Assembly: GCA_905215625.1 (NCBI GenBank)
Contig: CAJMQQ010000017.1
Span: 1 to 46,560 of the forward strand
From: an uncultured bacterium
GTDB lineage: Bacteria; Bacillota; Clostridia; Lachnospirales; Lachnospiraceae
Direction of reading: 5' to 3'
DNA: 46,560 nt
In this document: piece after piece, positions 24,819-33,286 of the stretch
Numbering within the stretch: the stretch's first letter is position 1
Layout: every line of letters starts with the position of its first letter
The notes under the pieces: generated by a model
What the model saw: only the letters and a program-made list of their open reading frames with translations
Database searches by the model: none
Told to the model about the DNA's origin: nothing
Program-made: the position numbers and the translations under genes

Positions 24819-24847
24819 TTGAGTTAAAAGTGGAAGAAGACTATAAT
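24819..24847 (+). promoter_or_regulatory. Promoter of the anion transporter operon
   Basis: TTGAGT (24819-24824), 17-nt spacer, TATAAT (24842-24847). It lies 20 nt downstream of the LysR-type palindrome. Confidence 0.75.
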
Positions 24848-24916
24848 AGGAGTATAAAAAGAATGTGCCAATAAGGGAGCGCGCGGCCTGGATTGGACGT
24901 TGGAGGAGGGGAAAGT

Positions 24917-26356
24917 ATGTCAACAGAACAAAAGAAAAAATGGGTTCCGATTGCCAGTACCATTGCAGCAGTCGCTGTATTCTTTATTATCTTATTTTTA
25001 AAACTGCCGGAGACCGTTACCCCGGAAGCACAAAAAAGTATGGCTCTTTTTGCTTTTGCACTGATTATGTGGATTGCCAGACCAATTCCAATCTACCTGA
25101 CTTCCATTATTCTGATTTTACTGCTTCCTCTGATTGGAGCAGTAGAAGATCAGGAAATTGTATTTGGAGCACTGGGATTTGATATTATCTGGCTGATGGT
25201 TTCTGCCTTTGTACTGACGTCTGCGATGAGTGCAACAAACCTGGGCAAGCGGATTGCCCTATATCTGACAACGAAATTTGCAAAAACGCCGACACAGGTT
25301 CTGGTAGTATTTGTAATTGTCAATTATATTCTGGCGTTTTTCGTGCCGTCCACTACTGCCAGAGCATCTCTGATTGTGCCGATTGCCTTGGTTATTCTGG
25401 AAATTTATAAAGCAGTACCGGGAAAAAGTAATTTTGGCAAGCTGCTGATGCTACAGGGCGTTCAAAACAATGCGTTTGCAACATCTGTAGTTATGACTGC
25501 AACATCTGCCCAGGTACTTGCCATTGGATTTATTAATGAACAGGCCGGAGGAGACGTAGGTTATATGGAGTGGCTGTTAGGTTCTCTTCCACAGGCAGTT
25601 ATTACAACCGTAATTGCATTTATCGTAGGAATGTGTCTCTATAAATACAAAGATGAGATGACCGGAGTAATGGGAGACGCAGCCCAGACTTTAAAAAAGC
25701 AGCTGGATGAGCTTGGACCAATTTCTACACGTGAGAAAAAGGCATTGTTTATTTTCTTATTAACTTTATTCCTCTGGGCAACTGGCGATTATCAGGAAGC
25801 CTGGTTCGGATTTGAGATCAGCACCGAACAGACAGCAGTTTTGGGAATGCTTTTGTGTCTGCTCCCTGGAATTGGCGTTATCAGCTGGAAAGAAGCAAAC
25901 ATTAAATGGGATTTGATGATTTTTTCAGCAGGCGCATATGCAGTAGGAAACGCTGTAGATGATTCAGGAGCAGCCAGCTGGCTGATTGGAAACCTGGTTG
26001 AGGCGATTGGACTGGATAGAATGAATCCGTCTTTGGTAGCCGTAATTTTAATCTTCATTACCGTATTCAGCCACATGATTTTTACCAGCAAGACCGTCAG
26101 AACTACGATTTTGATTCCGGCAGTTATTACCCTGGCACAGGGACTGGGAATCGATCCAGTTCCCCTGGCACTGGTTTGTGCGTTTGGTATTTCCACCACC
26201 ATTACGCTGCCGCCGCATTCAAAAGTCAATACGCTGTACTTTGGTACCGGTTACTTTGATGTAAAAGACGAGTTGGTATTTGGATTGATTTCCTGCTTTA
26301 TTGCAGCCTGTGCAATGTCGCTGATTTATTTTACCTGGATTCATGTAATCGTTTAA
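24917..26356 (+). CDS. SLC13/DASS-family anion:sodium symporter
   Basis: 479 residues with about 12 membrane segments. Family features include IARPIPIYLTSIILILLLP in the first third, FFVPSTTARASLIVPIA as the first substrate/sodium loop, and FSHMIFTSKTVRTTILIPAV with TTITLPPHSK in the second half. Members import di- and tricarboxylates, sulfate or related anions with sodium. ATG 24917 follows GGAGGGG; the frame is open from 24893. It is co-transcribed with the ApgM-like gene 27 nt downstream and divergent from LysR. The partner enzyme hints that the substrate could be a phosphorylated or otherwise anionic organic acid, but this is inference. Confidence 0.9.
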   Translation: MSTEQKKKWVPIASTIAAVAVFFIILFLKLPETVTPEAQKSMALFAFALIMWIARPIPIYLTSIILILLLPLIGAVEDQEIVFGALGFDIIWLMVSAFVLTSAMSATNLGKRIALYLTTKFAKTPTQVLVVFVIVNYILAFFVPSTTARASLIVPIALVILEIYKAVPGKSNFGKLLMLQGVQNNAFATSVVMTATSAQVLAIGFINEQAGGDVGYMEWLLGSLPQAVITTVIAFIVGMCLYKYKDEMTGVMGDAAQTLKKQLDELGPISTREKKALFIFLLTLFLWATGDYQEAWFGFEISTEQTAVLGMLLCLLPGIGVISWKEANIKWDLMIFSAGAYAVGNAVDDSGAASWLIGNLVEAIGLDRMNPSLVAVILIFITVFSHMIFTSKTVRTTILIPAVITLAQGLGIDPVPLALVCAFGISTTITLPPHSKVNTLYFGTGYFDVKDELVFGLISCFIAACAMSLIYFTWIHVIV

Positions 26357-26383
26357 AAAGAATGTGTAAAGGAGAAGGAACCT

Positions 26384-27625
26384 ATGAAAAAGAAAGTTCT
26401 GTTAGCAATAGCGGACGGAGTGGGAGATCGGCCCTGCGAAGAGCTTGGATGGAAGACGCCTTTGCAGTATGCAGATACCGGATGTCTGGATGAGCTGGCA
26501 AAAGGCGGAGCTTGTGGAATCATGGACCTTTACCATGCAGGAATTCCGGTAGGAACTGATTTAGGACATCTAATTTTATTTGGTTATGGAATCAAAGACT
26601 ATCCGGGACGGGGCCCTATAGAGGCGTTTGGAGACGGAGTAGAACTTATCGGAGGAGATGTGGCATTTCGCTGCAACTTTGCTACAGCAGATGGAAAAGG
26701 AATCATTACAGATCGTCGGGCCGGAAGGATCCGGACTGGAACAAACCAGCTGGCTCAGGCCTTAAACGGTATGAAAATCGGAGACATACAGGTGGTATTT
26801 AAGGAAGCGACGGAACATCGGGCAGTGCTGGTTCTGCGAGGAAAAGGACTATCTGCATCCGTCTCAGACACAGATCCAAAGAAAGAAGGAAAACCAGTCA
26901 AAACTGCCCAGGCTCTGGACGAAAGTCCGGAAGCTGAATATACAGCAAATATTTTAAACCAGGTGCTGGAACAGGCGCGCAAGATATTAAGCGCCCATCC
27001 GCTTAATAAAGAAAGAATGGAAAATGGTCTTCCTCCTGCTAACTGCATTTTGACCAGAGGCGCAGGAATGATGACACAGATTGAAAAAATCACAGAAAAG
27101 CTGGGATTTACTGCCTGCTGTGTCGCGTCAGAACGGACGGTTTTAGGCGTTGCCAGATTGGCTGGATTTGATACGGTAACCGATGAAGCCTTTACTGGGA
27201 ACATTGATACGGATATTGGGAAAAAGGCGGCTTTGGCAATGGAAGCCTTGAAAACTCATGATTTGGTAGTTCTGCATTATAAAGCGACAGATTTGATGGG
27301 ACATGACAATAATCCGTTTGGAAAAGTGAAGGCTATAGAGCAGTTTAATAAAATGGTAGGAAAGGCATTGGAGGGAATCCGCCAGGAAATCGAAGAACCG
27401 GTAATAATTGCTCTGGCAGCCGACCACTCGACTCCCTGTGAACGAAAAGAACACAGCGGAGAACCGGTTCCAGTCGTAATAAGCGGGAAATGCATCAGGC
27501 CAGATAAAGTTTCTGCGTATGACGAAATTGCCTGTGCAGAAGGAGGATTGGGAAGAATTAAAGGAAATGACTTTCACTGTATGCTGCTGGATTATCTGGA
27601 AGCAACAGTAAAACAGGGAAATTAG
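26384..27625 (+). CDS. ApgM-like member of the alkaline phosphatase superfamily (cofactor-independent phosphoglycerate mutase family)
   Basis: 413 residues, the size of archaeal-type ApgM. AIADGVGDRP gives the first metal Asp, YPGRGPIEAFGDGV and GDVAFRCNFAT are family signatures, and ADHSTPCERKEHSGEPVPVV gives the C-terminal metal ligands. At the nucleophile position the usual GSD is GTD (Thr 58 in PVGTDLGHL), a change that may alter activity; phosphodiesterase relatives in the superfamily use Thr. Pairing with an anion transporter under a LysR regulator suggests a catabolic role rather than glycolysis. AAAGGAGAAGG precedes the ATG. The family is sure, the reaction is not. Confidence 0.85.
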   Translation: MKKKVLLAIADGVGDRPCEELGWKTPLQYADTGCLDELAKGGACGIMDLYHAGIPVGTDLGHLILFGYGIKDYPGRGPIEAFGDGVELIGGDVAFRCNFATADGKGIITDRRAGRIRTGTNQLAQALNGMKIGDIQVVFKEATEHRAVLVLRGKGLSASVSDTDPKKEGKPVKTAQALDESPEAEYTANILNQVLEQARKILSAHPLNKERMENGLPPANCILTRGAGMMTQIEKITEKLGFTACCVASERTVLGVARLAGFDTVTDEAFTGNIDTDIGKKAALAMEALKTHDLVVLHYKATDLMGHDNNPFGKVKAIEQFNKMVGKALEGIRQEIEEPVIIALAADHSTPCERKEHSGEPVPVVISGKCIRPDKVSAYDEIACAEGGLGRIKGNDFHCMLLDYLEATVKQGN

Positions 27626-27638
27626 AAAGCGAAGGAGA

Positions 27639-27679
27639 AAAGCACCTTGCTGGAATCAGTTTTCTGGCAGGGTGTTTTT
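27639..27679 (+). terminator. Terminator after the ApgM-like gene
   Basis: Arms 27639-27650 and 27667-27678 pair over 12 bp with two G-U pairs, and TTTTT ends at 27679. The loop and right arm can alternatively pair with 27691-27702. Confidence 0.75.
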
Positions 27680-27843
27680 ATTGCCAAGCATCCAGAAAAG
27701 CTGTCAGTAGCAGGCTTTCTCGGTGATGCTAAATCGCGAGTATTTCTTCTCAGTATTCCATATTAGAAGGAAATGTGGTAGAATGAGAGAAATTTAAGAA
27801 TGCGATTAGGACAAAATATCAGATTTAGCAGGAGGTTATGATT

Positions 27844-28611
27844 ATGGGGACTCAATTAGATGGCATTATTAACGAAAATTATACAAAGCTGAATAATCTT
27901 GACTTTCATATTTTAAATTTTGTCCAGAACAATCTGCATCTAAGTACGACGTTAAGCATTGCAAAACTGGCTGAAAAGTGTAATGTATCTACGGCAACGG
28001 TGCTGCGTATGACACAAAAATTGAATTTCAGCGGATACAGCGAATTTAAATATTTTTTGAAAAATGATGATCTCCAAGGAGAAGCACAAGACGTTGATGC
28101 AATAGAAATTTTGAATCAGGATATTGCGCAAACAATCAAAATGTTTCAGCAGAATGGCCAGATAGAGGAAATTTATAAAAAGATTGATGCAGCAGAAAAT
28201 ATCTATGCCTATGGAACCGGACAAGGACAGCGGCTGATGCTTCAAGAGATGGCAAGATGTTTTCTAAATGTAAATAAGAAAATAATTACAATTTCCGCAT
28301 CTACAGAGCTTAAAATTGTGAAAAAGTATATGAGTCAGAAAGACTTGCTGTTTATTGCTTCATGGTCTGGCAACATTGAAAAATACAGAGAAACGCTGAT
28401 TAATTTAGATGTTTCCGGAATTACGATGGTATCGATTACAAATTTTCATAAAAATGAATTATCCAGTATTTCTAAATACAATTTATATTTTCAAAGCACA
28501 AGCATTGATGAAGTAATGAATATCAACCGTTCCAGTTATTTGACACTGCATTTAGTTATTCATTTACTATATGATGGATATATTAGTTATTTAAATCGCA
28601 GACTGAATTGA
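27844..28611 (+). CDS. RpiR/MurR family transcriptional regulator
   Basis: 255 residues. The N-terminal helix-turn-helix (AKLAEKCNVSTATVLRMTQK, about 42-61) is followed by a SIS domain (about 110-240) with IYAYGTGQGQRLML and ASWSGNIEKY as phosphate-sugar binding loops. Such regulators sense sugar phosphates. It converges on the PTS/hydrolase operon, the likely target, since that operon imports a phosphorylated substrate. The AGGAGG at 27830 is 8 nt from ATG 27844 but only 2 nt from ATG 27838, so the second start is preferred. Confidence 0.9.
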   Translation: MGTQLDGIINENYTKLNNLDFHILNFVQNNLHLSTTLSIAKLAEKCNVSTATVLRMTQKLNFSGYSEFKYFLKNDDLQGEAQDVDAIEILNQDIAQTIKMFQQNGQIEEIYKKIDAAENIYAYGTGQGQRLMLQEMARCFLNVNKKIITISASTELKIVKKYMSQKDLLFIASWSGNIEKYRETLINLDVSGITMVSITNFHKNELSSISKYNLYFQSTSIDEVMNINRSSYLTLHLVIHLLYDGYISYLNRRLN

Positions 28612-28612
28612 T

Positions 28613-28657
28613 AAAAACATCCTGCCGGAAGGACAGAAAGCCTTCTTGGCAGGATGT
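28613..28657 (-). terminator. Terminator of the minus-strand PTS/hydrolase operon (possibly bidirectional)
   Basis: ACATCCTGCC (28617-28626) pairs perfectly with GGCAGGATGT (28648-28657), and an inner GAAGG/CCTTC stem continues it. Read on the minus strand, the hairpin is followed by TTTTT (28617-28613 complement). On the plus strand there is no T-tract. Confidence 0.8.
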
Positions 28658-28674
28658 CTGGGGAAGAGTGGGAA

Positions 28675-30072
28675 TTATTGCTTTTTCACCTTCATTGCTT
28701 TTTCTTTTTCTAAAAGCAAAGGCCTTAAATATGCAACAGTAGATGTCATAGGAAGAACATCAGGACTGAGTTGGATTCCCAGCTCATTTTTGATATAATT
28801 TCTACGGGACTGAATTCTATGCCAGAGAGCAGGAGCTTCTGATTGTATTTGCTTTTGCAGAGATTCATCAGCCAATGCAACGGTGCTTTCTGCATTGGTT
28901 CCGCCGTATCCATCCATAGAAGGAATCATATCGATTTGGAACAGCATTCCGCTCACCAGCAGTTCGCTGCTGCCATTGTATATAGGGGAGGCGAGCCATT
29001 CCTCATCTGCAGTCAGATGGCCTGGACATAAAGACCAGTGATACTCCGTTTTTGGCATAACTTCTTCGATAAGGTTATATAATTCTCCGCCAGTCATTCC
29101 GCAGTGAATTTGCTCCAGCCATACTGTATAAGCATTAAAATATGGCTTAACTACGGTTTCAATATAATCTTTTGTACCATCCGGAAGCTGAGAAGGGGTT
29201 TTGACAGCATATCCGGAACGAGAAGAAAGGCCTCCTTTATAACCAACAGTAAGGCTGATGGTATCGCCTGTTTTTACAGTATTTTCAGTAGGATAGAGGT
29301 TTGCTTTTATAAAACGTTTTCCAGCGGCAGCAATTGTTACGACGCTATTTTTTTGTCCAAGGGCATTTAAGGCGTTGCCCAGGTCGGTTTCTTTTACGCC
29401 TTCGTTTAAAAGATTCATGGCTGCTAGAACGCAGTCTCCGGCTAATGCGGCACCAAATTCATAATGTTCGATTTCGTTGACATTATTAGTGCGTCGTGCG
29501 CCGTTTTCTCCAATAAAGAGGGAGACGGCATTTTTTATATGACCAGTATCCCCTACAAGTTTTCTGACTGCATCTACAATATAATAGGGGACATCGAAAA
29601 GTTGTTCGTTGTCTTCGGTATGGCTTGTAAATTGTTTCCATCCAGCAATACCGATATGCATTCCTTTAGAAATTCCAGCATCTGATAGTAGGCCAGAGAG
29701 ATCCTTTTCACATTCCATAGGTTGATTAGGAAGAGAAAAATGAGGAGCATGAATAGGAACCGCTTTTATTCTGGAAGAAGCAACTTTATTTAGGTTTTCA
29801 TTGCCCATAACCATATAGTGCTGTCCGTTTCTATGTAAAATCAGTAAGGCTTCCTCAAAGCGGGGGAGGAATCCAGTTAAGTATTCGAAATTATTTCCAT
29901 GTTCCAGATCTCCGTAAACCACCAGGGCATCCAGCTTTTCGTCCTCTATTCGTTTCATAATTTTGTGGTATCTGGCATCCATAGTTTCATCAGTAAGCAT
30001 TATAGGAACCTGACTGCAGTCAGGCGATGGACTATTTACAAAATCATAATCAATGCGCTCAAATCTACTCAT
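28675..30072 (-). CDS. M24 (creatinase/aminopeptidase P fold) protein with altered metal site
   Basis: 465 residues with an N-terminal creatinase-type domain (about 20-190) and a C-terminal pita-bread domain (about 200-440). In true M24 peptidases two Asp lie in the GD-x-V-x2-D and D-x2-R region; here that region reads GDTISLTVGYKGGLSSRSG, with Thr and Ser instead. His (CPGH) and the last Glu (NAES) remain, while the EPG Glu is Asp (QIDMIPS). It may therefore be metal-free and act on C-N bonds as creatinase does, or be non-catalytic. It follows the amidohydrolase gene by 10 nt, with its AGGAGA overlapping that gene's stop, so they are coupled. Confidence 0.82.
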   Translation of the reverse strand: MSRFERIDYDFVNSPSPDCSQVPIMLTDETMDARYHKIMKRIEDEKLDALVVYGDLEHGNNFEYLTGFLPRFEEALLILHRNGQHYMVMGNENLNKVASSRIKAVPIHAPHFSLPNQPMECEKDLSGLLSDAGISKGMHIGIAGWKQFTSHTEDNEQLFDVPYYIVDAVRKLVGDTGHIKNAVSLFIGENGARRTNNVNEIEHYEFGAALAGDCVLAAMNLLNEGVKETDLGNALNALGQKNSVVTIAAAGKRFIKANLYPTENTVKTGDTISLTVGYKGGLSSRSGYAVKTPSQLPDGTKDYIETVVKPYFNAYTVWLEQIHCGMTGGELYNLIEEVMPKTEYHWSLCPGHLTADEEWLASPIYNGSSELLVSGMLFQIDMIPSMDGYGGTNAESTVALADESLQKQIQSEAPALWHRIQSRRNYIKNELGIQLSPDVLPMTSTVAYLRPLLLEKEKAMKVKKQ

Positions 30073-30082
30073 AAAAATTCTC

Positions 30083-31351
30083 CTAATGTTCTTTTTTAGA
30101 CAAATCCTTGATCAGATGAAGAAGTACATCAGCACCCTTTTTAATACTTTCATAATCGGTCCACTCTTCTGGACAATGAGAAACGCCGCCGTTTCGGCTA
30201 GGAACATAAATCATATTAGTATCACAGAAATCGGTCATAATCATAGAATCGTGACCAGTTCCGTTATTGATTACCAGATAACTGTATCCCAAATCATCGC
30301 AGATCGTTTTCATTTTTTCAACATTTTCAGCATTCATCACACTGGGGCCGGTAGGATTTGGATAGTTGATCCGGCGGATTTCTTCCAATTCGCAGCGGAG
30401 ATCATATTCGCGGCTTACGTTATCTAAAATATTCTGAATCAGTTGTTTGAAATCCGTAGTCTGGATGATTTCTTTTTGAAAAGTACGAATTTCGATTTTG
30501 CCTTCTACATACTCTGGTACAAATTGATTGGAGTTTGGTGTAATGTCTAATTTTCCCACCATTCCAGTTACGGCCGGGCCTAATGCTTTCATTTGTGTAT
30601 CAAATTCTTTGATAAAGGAAGCAGCAGCTACTAAAGCATCTTTTCGGGAATCCATAGGAGCAGTAGAGTCAGCAGTCTTTCCATAAAAACGAATGGTATA
30701 GCGGCCAATTCCGGCTAAATATTCAATTAATCCGATATCTACTTGCTCGCGGTCTAATACAGGTCCCTGTTCAACGTGCATCTCAACAAAATTTTTAATA
30801 GATCCAGGCTTTCTGATACAAGATTCCAGATTTGGAACTAATCCATACTCCTTCATGGCTTCTAATTTGGTCTGGCCAAAACGATTTTTTACAGTTTTCA
30901 ATTCTTCCAAGGTTAAAGTTCCGACCATAGCCCTGGAATTAGTTACACCGGTACAGGGGCCGAATGTAGCTCCTTCTTCTGCGTTCATTAAAATTAATTC
31001 CAAAGGATACTCATTTTCAAAGTTTTCTTCGGTCAGGATTCGCATTACTTCCAGAGCGGCAACAGTTCCAGCTGCCCCATCAAAAGCGCCGCCATTTACA
31101 ACAGAGTCATAGTGAGAGCCGAACATAACGACAGGAGCATCTTTAACAGTTCCTTCTTTTCTTCCGAAAATAGTTCCAACGCCATCTTCATAAATATCCA
31201 GATGCAGCTTTTTCATTTCGTTAATTAGATACTCTTTTGCCATAGTATCTTCTTTGGAATAAGAAGATCTTGTTACCCCATTGCCGGGAGTAGAAGTATA
31301 AGCAGCCAGTGTTTCTAAGTCTTTCTGGATGCGGTTGGTTTGCGTTAGCAT
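30083..31351 (-). CDS. M20 family amidohydrolase (N-carbamoyl-L-amino acid hydrolase/allantoate amidohydrolase type)
   Basis: 422 residues, usual length. Metal ligands are visible: His in GSHYDSVVNGG (about residue 80), Asp in FDGAAG, Glu pair in NAEEGATFGP, His in VEMHVEQGPVL and a final His in DSMIMTDF/VSHCPEEW near the C terminus. These zinc or manganese enzymes cleave N-carbamoyl amino acids, ureidoglycine-type compounds or allantoate in the cytoplasm. It sits second in a PTS-hydrolase operon, so its substrate may be released from the imported compound. The specific substrate cannot be told from sequence. Confidence 0.9.
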   Translation of the reverse strand: MLTQTNRIQKDLETLAAYTSTPGNGVTRSSYSKEDTMAKEYLINEMKKLHLDIYEDGVGTIFGRKEGTVKDAPVVMFGSHYDSVVNGGAFDGAAGTVAALEVMRILTEENFENEYPLELILMNAEEGATFGPCTGVTNSRAMVGTLTLEELKTVKNRFGQTKLEAMKEYGLVPNLESCIRKPGSIKNFVEMHVEQGPVLDREQVDIGLIEYLAGIGRYTIRFYGKTADSTAPMDSRKDALVAAASFIKEFDTQMKALGPAVTGMVGKLDITPNSNQFVPEYVEGKIEIRTFQKEIIQTTDFKQLIQNILDNVSREYDLRCELEEIRRINYPNPTGPSVMNAENVEKMKTICDDLGYSYLVINNGTGHDSMIMTDFCDTNMIYVPSRNGGVSHCPEEWTDYESIKKGADVLLHLIKDLSKKEH

Positions 31352-31390
31352 ATTATAATTCCTCCTTATATGAACAATTTTAACGGAAAG

Positions 31391-31439
31391 AAGTGCTGCA
31401 AAATGTTACAGGATATTCATGTTTCATTTTACAGCACTT
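31391..31439 (-). promoter_or_regulatory. Hairpin between PTS and amidohydrolase genes
   Basis: AAGTGCTG (31391-31398) pairs with CAGCACTT (31432-31439), extended inward by AAAATG/CATTTT after one mismatch. On the minus strand the stem is followed by a modestly T-rich CTTTCC. It could act as a partial terminator or RNA-stability element between two genes of the same operon. Confidence 0.5.
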
Positions 31440-31466
31440 TACTTATAAGCGTGTTTAAAAATAAGT

Positions 31467-33047
31467 TTACGAGTTTGCTTTTACAGCGCGTTTTAATTCT
31501 GCTGCGGCTTTTTCAACTTTTGCGCCATACACAATTTGGCAGGCAGTTTCATTGATGCGTATGAGGCCTAAAGATCCAGTGGCCTTCAGTGCTTTTTCAT
31601 TAACAACAGAGGTATCTTTCAAGATTAAACGGAGACGGGAAATACAGTTGTCAATTTCAACGATATTGTCCTTTCCGCCGATTGCAGCCATAATAGCAGA
31701 ACCCAATTCTGTTATCTCTTCCGTATAGTTTACTTCGTCAGATTCATCTTCTCTGCCAGGTGTTTTGATATTGAATTTTACGATTGCCCAACGGAATACA
31801 AGGAAATAAATTACTGCATAAATTAAACCGATTACTACGTTCAGAACCCATTTTGTTTCTGGACCACGAAGAATACCGAAAAGTACTAAATCAACTAGAC
31901 CGCCTCCGGCATTTCCAATACATACGCCTAATAACGTGTTAATAAGGAAGGACATACCAGCCATAAATGCGTGGAATAACCATAAAAATGGAGAAATAAA
32001 GAAGAAGGAAAATTCAATTGGTTCAGTAATGCCGGTGAAGAAACTGGTTAAACCAGCAGCTAAAAGCATACCTTTAACTTTCTCTCTATTTTTTGGATAG
32101 GCAGTTTTATACATGGCATAGCATGCAGCAGGAAGACCAAATACCATAAATGGATGGGTTCCTTGGGTCAGGAATCTGGTAGCCTGACGCATTACATCCA
32201 TATCAGGATTGCTGGACATCAATAACTGGTTGAAAATGTTCAGTGCACCGGAAATCTGTTCTCCATCGATCATGGCAGTTCCGCCAATAGGGGTAAAGCG
32301 GATCAGCTGATTTAAAATATGATGCAGTCCGGTTGGGATTAACAGACGCTCTAAGAATCCATAAATGAAGGTTCCAAATGCACCTGCGGCAGCAAGAAGG
32401 TTGCCAAATCCATTGATAACCATATTAAATACAGGCCAGATAAAGTACATGATAATCGCTAAAAATGGAATGGTTACCACGATCATAATTGGAACAAAAC
32501 GTTTTCCGCTGAAAAAGCTGAATGCAGTAGGAAGCTGGGTCTCATGGAAACGATTATGAATCATAGCAGACCACAGACCTACAATAATACCGCCGAAAAT
32601 GCTCATACGATAGGTAAATATACCCATGACAGTATCATAAGCAGCATTTTCCTGGGTGGCTTCCAGCAGGCTCATGCCCTGGCTGGTTAAGTAGTCAATG
32701 CTGGTAGTTTCAGCAGTGATTCCGTTTGCCTGCAGGAAAAAGCGAATTGTAGTGTGAAATAAAATAAATCCGATTACAGATGAAAAAGTGGCTACTTCTT
32801 TATCTTCTTTTGACATTCCCTGAGCAACGGACATACAAAATAAAATTGGCAGAAGACCGAATAATCCGCCGGCAAGAGAGTTCACCAAACTGATAAAGTC
32901 ATTTACAAAGCCTACATTAGCCAGTGCGTTGCCAAATACATTTGGATTCTGGAGAGTGGAAGCCAAACCTAAAAGTAAACCTGCTGCAACAATGATGGAT
33001 AACGGTCCCATCAAGGATTTGCCTAGCTTTTGTATAAATGTTCTCAT
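31467..33047 (-). CDS. PTS transporter, fused IIC and IIB domains (glucose/maltose/N-acetylglucosamine family)
   Basis: 526 residues. The membrane IIC domain (about 1-410) has around ten hydrophobic segments with GLHHILNQLIRFTPIGG and FFTGITEPIEFSFFF, the glucose-family signatures (the latter near the sugar-binding Glu). The IIB domain follows, with the phosphorylated Cys 468 in EIDNCISRLRL. No IIA domain is fused or nearby, so it must borrow a IIA from another system. It likely imports and phosphorylates a sugar or sugar conjugate; the two downstream hydrolases suggest a non-simple sugar. AGGAGG lies 5 nt before the ATG. Confidence 0.92.
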   Translation of the reverse strand: MRTFIQKLGKSLMGPLSIIVAAGLLLGLASTLQNPNVFGNALANVGFVNDFISLVNSLAGGLFGLLPILFCMSVAQGMSKEDKEVATFSSVIGFILFHTTIRFFLQANGITAETTSIDYLTSQGMSLLEATQENAAYDTVMGIFTYRMSIFGGIIVGLWSAMIHNRFHETQLPTAFSFFSGKRFVPIMIVVTIPFLAIIMYFIWPVFNMVINGFGNLLAAAGAFGTFIYGFLERLLIPTGLHHILNQLIRFTPIGGTAMIDGEQISGALNIFNQLLMSSNPDMDVMRQATRFLTQGTHPFMVFGLPAACYAMYKTAYPKNREKVKGMLLAAGLTSFFTGITEPIEFSFFFISPFLWLFHAFMAGMSFLINTLLGVCIGNAGGGLVDLVLFGILRGPETKWVLNVVIGLIYAVIYFLVFRWAIVKFNIKTPGREDESDEVNYTEEITELGSAIMAAIGGKDNIVEIDNCISRLRLILKDTSVVNEKALKATGSLGLIRINETACQIVYGAKVEKAAAELKRAVKANS

Positions 33048-33114
33048 ACTTTCCTCCTAAATGATTTTGATTAGTGATTCTTCACTTGCGCGCTGTGATG
33101 GAAACCCTATACTT

Positions 33115-33143
33115 GTTATAACATTTGCATAAATCATCTGCAA
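33115..33143 (-). promoter_or_regulatory. Promoter of the PTS operon
   Basis: Read on the minus strand: TTGCAG (33143-33138), 17-nt spacer, TATAAC (33120-33115). The -10 box overlaps a 10-bp palindrome TGTTATAACA (33114-33123), a possible operator for the RpiR regulator. Confidence 0.72.
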
Positions 33144-33237
33144 TATCAATGGGGAAAATAGGAATAATGTTACAACGTAGAAAAATGTGACTTTTTGTGA
33201 AACTTATTACAAAATGAAGTGTTAGAAAAAACGAAAA

Positions 33238-33265
33238 ATGAGGCCGAAGTTTAACGCGGCCTCAT
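33238..33265 (-). terminator. Minus-strand terminator beyond the decayed ATPase gene
   Basis: ATGAGGCC (33238-33245) pairs with GGCCTCAT (33258-33265). On the minus strand the hairpin is followed by TTTTCGTTTTTTC. It sits after the stop of the DUF4143 remnant. The stretch 33144-33237 shows nothing else that can be named. Confidence 0.7.
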
Positions 33266-33286
33266 AAAATGGTCATTAGTGCTCTT

